Assembly: GCA_949825045.1 (NCBI GenBank)
Contig: OX463822.1
Coordinates: 30,816,703-30,880,702, forward strand
Direction of reading: 5' to 3'
From: Argyresthia goedartella
Lineage: Eukaryota; Arthropoda; Insecta; Lepidoptera; Argyresthiidae
Length of the DNA: 64,000 nt
A model generated the notes under the pieces. The model made no database searches, had not been told where the DNA came from, and saw nothing but the letters and a program-made list of their open reading frames with translations. The position numbers and the translations under genes were made by a program. Below, piece after piece: positions 33,101-45,100 of the stretch. Numbering within the stretch: position 1 is the stretch's first letter; every line of letters begins with the position of its first letter.

Positions 33101-36100
33101 AGTCGCCACTACAGAGTGGTGGTGGAAGACGCCGTGTCAGAAGCCCGCCCCATCGAAGCCGGCGTCCCACAAGGTTCCTGTCTTTCACCCGCCTGCTACT
33201 CCCGATACACGGATGACATCCCAGTTGGCCCTGGTGTACAGCTGGCCCTCTTCGCTGACGACGCAGCATACTATGCGTCGTCCTACAAAGCATCCCACGC
33301 CGCCGTCAAAATGCAACGCACGCTGGACACCCTGCCTAAATGGCTGGCCAAATGGAGGCTCTCCGTCAACGTCGGGAAGACGCAGGCGATGATCACCGGC
33401 CAGAGCAACCTGCCACCACCACTCCAACTCCAAGGGAAGGACATTGGGTGGCTGCACCAAGTGAAGTATCTGGGGGTCACCATAGACCGCCGGCTCACGA
33501 TGAAGACCCACGTCGACAACGTCGTAAACCAGGTCCGGGCTGCACGGGCAAAACTTCGTCCACTCCTGGACTCCGGCCTCCCCCTGCGGTCGAAGCTCGG
33601 GATCTATAAAACGTACATCAGGTCCCGCCTCACGTATGCCTCGCCGGCATGGTACGCCCTCTGCTCGAAGTCCAACAAGAAGAGACTCCGGGCCCAAGAA
33701 AACCTCTCCTTGCGTACCATCGTCGGCGCGCCTCGCTACGTGAGAAACGCAACGATCGCAAGGGACCTAGGATTGGAGACACTGGACAAGTTCGTCCAGA
33801 GGCTGGCAACGAACATGTTCGCACGAGCGGACGGCTCTCAACACCCGCTCGTGCGAGACCTGGCGCCATACCACGCGCGCCCGCCTGACCGTCGCCGCCT
33901 ACCCCGAGACTGGTTGCCGAGCCGGCAGCACCCCTGGATTGAGGCCACACAACCCGAAGAAGAACACCTCAGCCACCCAATGACCTGGCCGTAGTCACGG
34001 CCAGCGGAAGACTCCGCGGAAGGGGGCCATTGCCCCGGGACCGCAACCCCGCACCCTGGAAGGGGCGTGAGAAGATCACCAAGCCAAGTCGAATTGTAGT
34101 GTTATTGCGACCACTGTCCAATAAAGACCTATCAAGGAGTGTAAACTTTCGTTTCACTTATACCACTACCAACAGTTCGTTTAGGTCTAAGGAAGGTCCT
34201 TACGCAGAGTATTATTTTAAAAACGCAAAGAGAACAGCCAAAAATTGGCGATTTTTTTGATACGGCGGCGGACGTCGGTCCCCGAACATCCAATTAGAAT
34301 TTTGTTTTTTCCTCTAAAATTCGAAACGGCCAGTTCTCTTGACGGAACAACGTCTTTGTCGGGTCAACTAGTACTCGTATGCAATAAAAATATGGACGTG
34401 ACGGTAACAAGTGGCAACAATTATTCCAACATAACATAGGGTCACGTCTTTTCCCGTATTTGGTGGCAGAGGCACAGTAGTGCACACCCTTAACCAGTTA
34501 TTATAATACTGGCTAAAAAAACTGCCACACAATATAATGTTAACAATCATAGGTAGGTACTTATAGGAATTATAAATATGTATAGAGAAGCTTCGGTCAA
34601 GATTTACTCCTATTTGGCAAGTTTTTATTTTAGTTAGTATTGTTTTCAACAAAAATACGTATTTAAAATAACGTCAAACAGCACTACTTTTAAAACGCCC
34701 TTTCCTGTAATATGCGAAAGAAGGAGAAGGAGAATGACGCATAGCTCTGTCCCTTACCGTCACTTCCGCTGAAGGTCAGTTTTCGCGCCAACCTGTCAAC
34801 TGGCAAGTTAAACCCGCGATTTTTGGCAACGAATTATAGGATTTTAGTGTTTTAATATAGTCGTGGTCTATTTGACTTATTATAAGTGAAAATGAAAGTA
34901 GAAAATAAAATTAATTCATGATTCCTATTGTGGAGCTTACTACATCATCCACATGTAACATCATAGACAGGGCTAAATGTTAACAGTTACTAAAAATAGA
35001 CTAAGAACATACCGACATCATAGACGACCCGAATGGCCGAGTCGGCAGCGATCCTGCCTAAGAAGCCAAGGGTCCCGGGTTCGAGTCCCCGATGGGGGCA
35101 AATATTTGTTTGATGAGATTGAGAACGGATGTTTGTACCCTAGTCATGGTTGTTTATCTATCTAAGTATAATATTTAGCTATATAAGTACATATGTGTAT
35201 CGTTGTCTAGTGCCCAAGGTACAGGGAATCCTAGTTTGGGGCTAGATCAATGTGTGTAAACAGTGTCCAAGGTATTATTATTATATTATTATACACGCTA
35301 AAACATGTACAATACTCCTTCGGACTAACTAACTGTGCCAAGTTTCCTTTAATCACCTTCTGCATATTCCTCATACTTTATTCGTCATCCATCCAAAAAT
35401 TGATTCATCCATAGCTTACCTGACGCAAAATACTTGGCCATGGCAGCCTCCTTGACAAACTCCTGTCCGTTCTCCTTCAATCTGGCGGCGTTGTATGTGA
35501 GCAGGCGCGCCGCCTCCAGGTTCGTTTGGAGTATCGCCATCTGGTAGCTGACACCCTGGTGATGGAAGAGTTGAAGGTACAATCTCTGAGCCAGCGTGGT
35601 GGAATGTGGCTCGATCTTATGCTGTACGGGCTCGATATTAATTCGTTTTGGGGTAAAAGGTTAAGCCTGTCGCGATCTTGTCCAGTGCCTTTGGAATATT
35701 TAGGTATAACACGCGCAGTTAAAGAAAAGATTTACATTGAAGCAACGAAATCATGCTGACTCACTTGCACGCTACTGCTGTATCTGTGTACAAGTGAGAA
35801 AGCATGAGTTTTGTTGCTGCAGGCTTATTCCGTGCGTTTCAAGGGGACTTGAGCCATGGTTATTTCGTGCATAATAGTCATAGGATAGGGCAGTAATATG
35901 TTTCTCTGGGTAATATGTATATTTCTGAATATGTAGCTGAGCCTTGGCAACAGCAATACCAACAACATCTTTATTTTATTGTTCTAAAGCTAAAGGGTTG
36001 AGTTGAGTGGTACCTATGTTAAATCAGATCACAGATATGGCTATTAAATGATAAGCATTCCAGCAAGATAACTTTATTTTTGCATGCACCTACCTACCTA

Positions 36101-39100
36101 ACTAAATAAACCCACACCACACGGAGAGATAATGCTAGATACATTTGCGTAATAAGTCATGAGACGTAGTAATAAAACAACATGATAAGATACAAGAGAA
36201 TACACTGCAAAGGAATTATGAATAAACTAAGTTACATAATCAAAATAAAGAACAAAACAACCCAATATTGAGAAAACAGCCTTAACGTGAAGGTGTTCGG
36301 AATTAATGCTCTCTTACAGGCCACCGATTACCTATGGAGAAATTGCACTGAAATCAAATGGAGTACCCTTTTCTCTACATACACCATTCCTTTAAACCCT
36401 GTCAATATACACAGTCAGGTCATAAGTTATGTCACACAATAAAAACTTTTGAATTTAAAACGCTGGCCACAAAAAAGTTTATTGAATTCGAATTTCGAAT
36501 TTTTCATGAAAATAAAAATGTTTACTTTTTAGAATTTTCCTCATTTTTAAATATGGAGTGGACACTTAAAGAAGACCGTGTCGCAGTTATTGCGTTGCAT
36601 CGTTGCGGTTACGCGCCAATTCAGATTTTCGACTTAATGAAAATTTTTAATAAAAGCAAAAGATTCGTTTATCGTACCATAAAACGATACAATGAAGACT
36701 CTAGTGTAGATGACAGGTCAAGAAGTGGTCGCCCTCGCTCTGTTAGGACTCCAGCAGTGATAAAAGCTGTGAAGGTGCGAATTCAAAGAAATCCCATACG
36801 TAAGCAGAAACTGTTGGCCCTTCAGATGGGGTTAAGCAGGACCACGGTGAAAAGGGTGTTAAATGAAGACTTAGGGCTTAGGGCATATCGAAGAAAAACA
36901 GGACATCGTTTGGACGCTCGTTTAATGGACCTGAGACTGAAGAGATGCCGCGCTTTCTTGAAGCGGTACGCGGGAAAAAAGCATCGGGAAATTATTTTTT
37001 CGGACGAAAAAATTTTCACCGTGGGAGAGAGCTACAACAAACAAAATGATAAGGTGTACGCACACAGCAGTGAAGAAGCGAGCAACCGTATTCCGCGTGT
37101 CCAACGAGGTCATTTTCCATCCTCGCTCATGGTTTGGGTGGGAGTCTCTTATTGGGGCTTAACTGAGGTACATTTTTGTGAGAAAGGCGTAAAAACGAAT
37201 GCAGTTGTGTATCAAAATACAGTCCTCAAGAACCTTGTGGAACCTGTTTCTCATACCATGTTTAATAACAGGCACTGGGTATTCCAACAAGATTCTGCGC
37301 CAGCTCATAGAGCGAAAAGCACACAAGACAGGCTGGCGGCGCGTGAAATCGACTTCATCCGGCACGAAGACTGGCCCTCCTCCAGTCCAGATTTGAGTCC
37401 GTTAGATTACAAGATATGGCAACACTTGGAGGAAGAGGCCTGCTCAAAGCCTCATCCTGATTTGGAGTCACTCAAGGCATCCTTGATTAAGGCAGCCGCC
37501 GATATTGACATGGACCTCGTTCGTGCTGCGATAGACGACTGGCCGCGCAGAATAAAGGCCAGTATTCAAAATCGCTGGGGTCATTTTGAATAAACTTTAT
37601 TACCATAAGAATCTATGTTTTATTAAGTTCATTTTGCTATATAAATGTTTACATAAATAATAAACATGTCTAAATTATTTCATATTGCACATGTGACAGA
37701 ACTTATGACCTGACTATGTATATACGAGAATATCATGCATGTAAGAAAAAACAGCTTTATTTAAAACGATAGCCACACAACTAACACTTGAAATAGGTTA
37801 GCACTACCATTATTTAGACTAAGCAAAGTAGGCACATCATTCATGGGGCACTGTATTCGCTTCTACAATAAAATAGCACAAGAATCATTGATCCTTCCTG
37901 AGAAAAGGTTCAAAACTATGTTGAAAATGAGCTGATAAGAAAGTCCTATTATAGTATTAAGGAATACTTAGATGACAAAACTGCATGGTCCATACCATCT
38001 CAGCGCACAGAAATTCGACGAGGGGCGATGGATCAAGTCTATGACTCGCCGGCGAATTACCTTAGACCGAAACCAGGAGTACCTGTTGTGAAGGAACTTT
38101 TCGAAACTGTGTAGTCTTTTTTTATACAAAAAATTGTCTTGTGGTTATAACTAAGTATAATTTTGACGTTGAATAAGATTATTTATTTATTTATTTTCAA
38201 TAAAAAATTGAATCTGAATCTGAATCTTGTCTAGTCGAAGGCCACAGCTATTATCTGATAAGCATACATCTTGTTGCCAAACTGTCTCATAGAGCCAGAG
38301 CATCTGAACATCTGACCATCTGACCCGCAAAGCCGATGCGACCCGGAGGAAGCCAGTCAAAGTTATAATAACTGAGCCACAGGCTTTTGAGCGACTTGTG
38401 GCTTAGCCAGACCACAGGCCCAGCAGTGGGTCGACGTTGGCTGAGCATGAGGATAGATAGAAGTGTACAGCAGTAGGTAGGTACCTGGTAAGCATAAATC
38501 TTGTTGCCAAACTGCTTCCTCTCGAGCGTGTAGGGCATGGTAGCGTCCATGCAGCCCTGGCAGAGACCGATCATTTGAGCTGCGATGCCTATGCGACCCT
38601 CGTTGAGGAACCCGGCTGCGTATCTGTAACTGGAGATAAGATAGAAGGATCATATTAAGGATTTGATAGAAGGGATAGTAGTAAGATATGTTTTAGAAAT
38701 AATTGCTTTGGGACTGCGTAAGGGGCAATTTATTGAATACAATCTGGAGAAATCCTGAGGTTTATCAAACTCAAATATTTAAAAATAATGCACTTTTATA
38801 AGTAAGACACTTATATATACACATATATATAGAAAAATAATCAAATATGATCAACTAAACTGATTATGGTTTGAGTTTGAAAAAGGAAATTTCCCTTTCG
38901 AGTGGTAATTCATGGCTAAATCTCGCACAGTAAAAGGAAACTCCATTAACTCTAACAGTGCTTCGGAAAAAAGCCCGCCAGAGAAGATAGCACCTAGAAA
39001 CTCGACATTTGATTGTTATTTATTTTAATTTTCGACATATATTTTTTTTAGCCACAATGTACAATATCTAAGTAATTTCATCTAATGTCAACATTATAAC

Positions 39101-42100
39101 ATCTTCTCTGTGCAAATAAGATGTCTCAAAATAACAAACAAATAAACATTTACATGTAGGCACATACATCGCTTCTGGTACCACATCCATATACAAGGTG
39201 ACATTTAATTAGCCGACCATATTTTAGGGAATGATAGTACCCGTCATTATGAACAACTTTCCACAAGAAACATATGGTCGCAAACGAAAAAAAAATTGGG
39301 TTCCCCATAGTAACTTGTAATCAGCTGATCGGGTCAATGTACTGAGGGACATTTTTTTTTTCCATTTGCGACCATATGTTTCTTGGGGGAAGTTGTTCAT
39401 AATTATGAGTACTTTCATTGCCCAAAATATGGTCAGCTAATTAAATGTCACCTTGTATATCCTGTGTCGTGGGAACCAAGCAGCACCCGTTCACGAGTAT
39501 GACTTGGGCACCAGCCATCACCCCCCTCGCCATATATGAGGGAGAGGAGTAACGCGCTACACAGAGCCGCCGCAAGCAAAGACATTTTAGTGAGTATGAC
39601 CATAAACTCTGGTTTCTTGGTAACAGACTTGTATTAGCATTCCCAGGACGGTGGCAGAGCAGACCACCATACGATGATATCATCAAGTTGAGGGGATCTC
39701 GCTGAATGCGAGGCACACGACCATGAAATTGGCGCTGTATGTGGAGAAGTGGCCTATGTCCAGAACTAATGACGAATTCCACTTACCCCTTCCCATACTC
39801 CCCAAGGATGTTCTCCTCCGGTACCCTCACGTTGTCGAAGTGTACCATGCAAGTCCCCGAGGCTCTGATGCCCAGCTTGTTCTCAGGCTTGGCGACGGTG
39901 AGGCCTGGGGTGTTGCGTTCCACGATAAAGCATGTGATGCCTTTGTAGCCCTGGGAAACCCAAACTGTTAATTACGCTCCACTAACGAAACGCGAGTTCA
40001 CGCCAATCGCAACTATGACGTTGCTTAGGTACATATTTGTAACGGAATTTCAAGGTTATCTTCAGATTAAAATTATATGTTTTTGTTGTCACAAAAAGAT
40101 ATATTAGTCACAATGGTGGTACTGTTTAAATCTAGGCTAGATTAGATTTCAGAAGAAACACATTGTAGCATCTGTTGCTGAGCTAGGCGAGACTGCTCCA
40201 GCTCAACATACAGCACCCAAAATCCCACTATTTTAATAACAAATAAAAGTTGTAGCTCCTTATGTATATTGGGTGCTTACCTATGAAATTGGCGAATTTT
40301 TCTTACAGATTCAGGAGATCATAATTCGAGTAATTCAATAGTTATTTCCAGATTTTTTATTGTTTTAAAATTAATTTCAATATGTTACATCTACTTATTA
40401 AATTTTCTTTTAATTTTCAGATTGATAACTAAATGTTATCTTCAAATCAGTGCCTCCTAAATGTCATCCATTTTCATGATAATATTCGTCATATTTTTTT
40501 ACAGCTGACACTTTTCAAAAATTATTTAAAATTTACTGTTAGCTAAATGTTGTCTCATTCATACACACAAAGTTTATAAAATTAGGATCTGTCATTCCTA
40601 AAAAAAATACAAAAATGTTTGTACTGAAAATTGAGTTAACTTTAATTTCTCCATACAACACGCCAATTTCATATGTAAGGATATATGGATGGAGTTTGGA
40701 TGACGTACACATGAAGTGCTAAATGCACTTAAAAATTGTAAATGATACCCTAAGTGTAATTTTTCTTTAAATGGTTTGGTTGAGCCCCGAATGGGTTGAA
40801 CAGAATTGTAATATTGATATATAAATAAAAAGACAAAAACAAAGAAAAACTTAGTACAATGCGATTAAAATCAGTTAACGATTCGGCCAACCTCGGAAAT
40901 TGTCGTGAATTCCTCATCTCCCACGAGAGAGAGAGAGTTAGGTCGGATTTAGGCGACGATATCCGAGAAAAGCCGAATCTTTAACTGATTTTAATCGTAT
41001 TGTACTACATTATTAATAAGTTACACAAATCAAGATAAGCTCTAACTAGCATTTCATTTCAGAAAAAGCCTTTATAACTCCGCAGCTTCGGCCTGGAGGG
41101 CCAGCACTCTGTTACCGAAAATGGACTATTGAATCAATGGCTCAACTTGAATACAACTGTACCTCTGCAACCTCGTATGGGAAACGCGTGACGCAGTTAT
41201 TTTATGTAAAAATATATATTTTCCCAGAAGAGGGGTAGGCAGAGACAAGGACCTCCATTTGCTACGATTTACTTACGTATACATAATCTCACGAATTCCA
41301 TAGTCATAGGTTAAGGTTACTTCTGATTTGGCCCTTTGGTGGTCTAAAGGACCTTCCTGGGGTTCTCGACCAAGATTGTAATTCTAGGTACAGACCTATA
41401 CTATAGGTATTCAGCAGTAAAATAAACCAGGTATGAGAGTCTCGTGACACAACTTTCATGGACCACAACTAATAAATAACAAATGTAACCTCTCAATGAG
41501 GTAGTTTTTGAGCAGGTATTTTTCAAAAAACAATTGATGGCACTGTATGATATGTATGATACACGCTGTATGATGATAACAAATAAAGCTTTGAGTTTGA
41601 GTTTGATATTATTTCGTATTTAAGGAAAATCATAAATAACAAGACGAATCCTTATCAACAGTAGGTCAACATTCAAACTATAAATTGCATCACATTTACG
41701 CAACACGCTCAAACTCTGTGTTTATTTTTAAAATTACGTTAATCAACGTCAACTCAGTAACCTACAATCAAGTCTAGCTCACTTTTCACTATCGGATATC
41801 TTAAAATGTGATTTAAATTACATCTCAATACACCGCGATGATTATTATAGCAGTGTAGACAAAATGGTAAGCGATATTTCACTTACATCCTGAGATGTAA
41901 TATCTATATATTACATTTCTATCATAGTGAAGAGTGAGCTTCAAATCCAATGAATTCATCTTTTACGCAGATACTTCATAAAAATGTAAAATTATTATAT
42001 ATGTACTGCAGCATTCTGCATTGTCATTATGACGCGGCAGTCATGATTTTAACATTCTCACACCAGTGGTAGATACAGTAATAAACCTAAGTTACAGCCC

Positions 42101-45100
42101 AGTCCAATTAAATCCCTATTTTTACTGTACAACAGAAACTGACCTTTGAAGGATCAGCATTAGCCATAACAAGGAACACGCCAGCGACATCTGAGTTGGA
42201 TATCCACATCTTGGAGCCGTTGATGACGTAATCCTTGCCGTCTTTCTTGGCGACGGTCTTGAGGGCGAAGGCGTCGGATCCTGACGAGGGCTCGGTGAGG
42301 CAGAAGCTTCCGGCCTGCAGAAATTGTAAAAATCAACATAACTTGCTTCTTGCGTGGTAACGAAAGGTGTAACGCAATATTGTTTTATGGGCCCGTGGCT
42401 GTTTTATCTGTTGGTGACAAACTATGTCGTGGCGAAGACAGACCCAAGATTTTGTTCCACTGCTGTGTTCAAAGCCTGACAAAACGAGGTCAATGGGAGA
42501 AATTGTCAGACAGTGACATATTTACAGACTTATTTGTAACTGCTTCAGAATCCTCTCAACCGCAAACATCATTATTCAATTTATCTTGGCCTGCGATGTT
42601 GATATAGCAAACACGAGAAGTCAAAGGTTGTTGCTATGAGCTGATCAACCGCGCGAAGATACAAAAAGATTATGTTGGGACCTACAGCAAAACTAGGTAA
42701 AGTTATACTTTGTCTTTGCCAATACCGAGATTTTTTGGTTTATTTAAAGGACTACCAATAATAAATCTGAAAAGAAAGACATTTACTTACAATAAGCTGA
42801 ACATATTTTGGGGAATATGGTCAGGTAATCCTATCATTATTATTAACTTTCCTCAAGAAACATATGGTGGCAAATAAAAAAAAGACCCTCAGTATAATAA
42901 TCCAATCTGCTCAGATTACAAGTTACTTTATGCGACACATTGTTTTTTGTACTTGGAAGTTTGGTAAATTCCTCATGATTTCCAAAAACTTTACCTAGAA
43001 TACGAGAAAAGGTTAAAATAAATACTTCTGGAGACCTGGACCTGGTTGTGAGGAATCGCGATTTTGAACGCCATCCAAAGTAATAAAATTTAAAACCTAT
43101 AACGAGAAAATATCTTCTTTTGAAGACATCCGGCATTCAGAGCTTATAATATGGACGGACTAATAACAGCTATTACGTCGTTCTTCTTTTTAGCAAAGGG
43201 ACAGAGAAAACAAAATTTCAATTACAACCTCCTAGGATACGTCACATGTCCAGAAGGGCACACAAACATGCTGAAGAATGAGGATATGTCCCCGATACTC
43301 ACATATTCAGTGCACAGCTTCGTCAAATACTTCTTCTTCTGGTCCTCCGTGCCCAGTTTCATGAAAAGGGAGTTGACCAGTGTGTTGTGGATGTCCACAT
43401 AGGCCGCAACTGAAGGGTCGACCCTGGACAACTCCTCCACGACCAGCATCATTGTGAGGAAGCCACAGCCTGAACCACTATATTCGGTTGGGGTCTCGAT
43501 GCCCATTAGCTGAAAGGATCATTGGAATGTGAAGCGATAGCTGTAATGTTAACCTAAGAAATAATCACAGACTGTGTGCGCCCCGATTTAGACTCGCGAA
43601 GGTTAGCAATTCTTTCAAGGGTCAGTGTATTCTCTACTATAATAAGATACCTCTGGAGATTTTGAAATTGCCATTTGAGCAATCTAAAAAGCATGTTAAA
43701 GCGACTTTGTCAAAAAAGGGATATTACAATGTTCAAGATTACTTAAATGACAGGACTGTATGGGGTTAATCTAGCTCAACACAGGCCTTGCTGTTAATAA
43801 TTTTGTAATTATTTATTCCTGCTTATTAATCATAATCATTAAATTTTTCATATTTGTAATTGTTTAGCACAATTGCACAATAATTGTTTAAAAGAGATCT
43901 AAAAATCAATCTGTGGGAGTTTCTACGCCCCTCTTCTCCCACAGTGGTCCAATGTAGAGAAGTGGCAAAATCGACGTTTGCTAAGTATATGTAAATATCT
44001 ACAGTAATAAAGTACTTTGACTTTGACTTTGTTATTTTTTACACCCCAACATCGAAAAAACGAATGGTTTAGATGGAAGCGTCCGTCTGTAGCACCCTAG
44101 CGCTCAAACGGGTGGACGGAGTTTAATGTGGATCTCAAATGGTAGTAGACTTCACTGCGATGCTTCGAAAATTAACAAGGAAACAAATGATCCAAATTTT
44201 AGAGTCAAAAGTGTTCGTTTATTCTGTTGGCGGTGTTTGGCGGTGACAATACAAGAATATACTCATAATCAAACTAATATAGGTACTCAGTCATAATCAA
44301 TATCACCTACGATAGTTCTGCCAGTAAAACTAATAAACGTTTTATGAAGGTAAGACCAACACTAATTTGACCTCAATATTTCACGATTCATGGAAGTTTG
44401 CAGTTTTCTGATTCATGAAATAAATAAGCGTTTGATAGTTCTTAAAAAATAATCAAGTGAGAGTCGGACACACTCACGAAGGGTTCCGTGCCACCGTAAA
44501 AGAAAATACGCAAAAAAAAAACAAGATAATTGAATGTGTTCCCATTCAATTGACTTGTTTTTTTTGCGTATTATTATTTAAATTTTTTCCATTTATTTTT
44601 TTTACTGACGCCTAATCCCAAAAGCTCATTGCGGATGGCGCTGGAGAAGTCTAACTTAGTTGGTCAACTAGTTGGTCCAACTAGGCTGTCTATCTGTCGA
44701 AGTTGACATTCTATTTACTCTTCTTAATGCGTGCTCATTTGAGGTTAATTTTGCCAGTGTCAAGTGAATTTGAAAGAGTACGTAACATGTTTGACCATAA
44801 CCTGATGAATGAAACTCTTTGTCTCTAACTACGCCAGCGCCACCAAGCGAGAACAAGGGCGAACATAGCTGCCACTACGTGTAGTTCTATGTATAAATGC
44901 TGCTGTAGCAGCAACAGAAATACACATTCTGTAAAAATAAATAACTACCTATTCTGATCTTGAGATGTAGCCCGCTGATAGACAGACAGATCGACAGCGG
45001 AGGATTAGTAATAGGGTCCCGTGTGGCACCCTTCGGGTAAGTAACCCTGGGTAGTATATGTTTACACTCATCAGGATACCCGTACTACAGTATTTTTTGA

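Larger units (their letters stand above)
21640..34174 (+). mobile_element. Complete BEL/Pao LTR retrotransposon with LTR-borne Jockey-type ORF
   Basis: A 12.5-kb element with LTRs at 21640-24863 and 30825-34174 (TGTTACGG...CCAACA), the GTTCG duplication on both sides, a tRNA-Tyr primer site at 24867, gag-pol in between, and a GGGGGGAGGA polypurine tract abutting the 3' LTR. The pol order is protease, RT with YMDD, RNase H, integrase, which is characteristic of BEL/Pao. The LTRs are many times longer than usual for this superfamily because each carries a full APE-RT frame of the Jockey type. By eye only about a dozen base changes and a few indels separate the two LTRs, apart from one 123-bp net deletion in the 5' LTR, so insertion was fairly recent. 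GC content is much higher than in flanking intron DNA. It lies antisense within ACADSB. Confidence 0.93.
30825..34174 (+). repeat. 3' LTR (3,350 bp) of the BEL/Pao element
   Basis: Same boundaries as the 5' LTR (TGTTACGG...CCAACA). It retains a TATA box (30994-31001), a small basic ORF (31047-31274), the long Jockey-type frame (31274-33994) and AATAAA at 34120-34125. If transcription starts below the TATA box and ends after AATAAA, the R region would include almost the whole APE-RT frame. Confidence 0.92.

Noticed and set aside
36358..36552. Upstream extension of the maT transposase frame to an earlier ATG
   Set aside because: The extra 65 codons lie outside or in the terminal repeat of the element and do not resemble the family; the ATG at 36553 matches the usual N-terminus.
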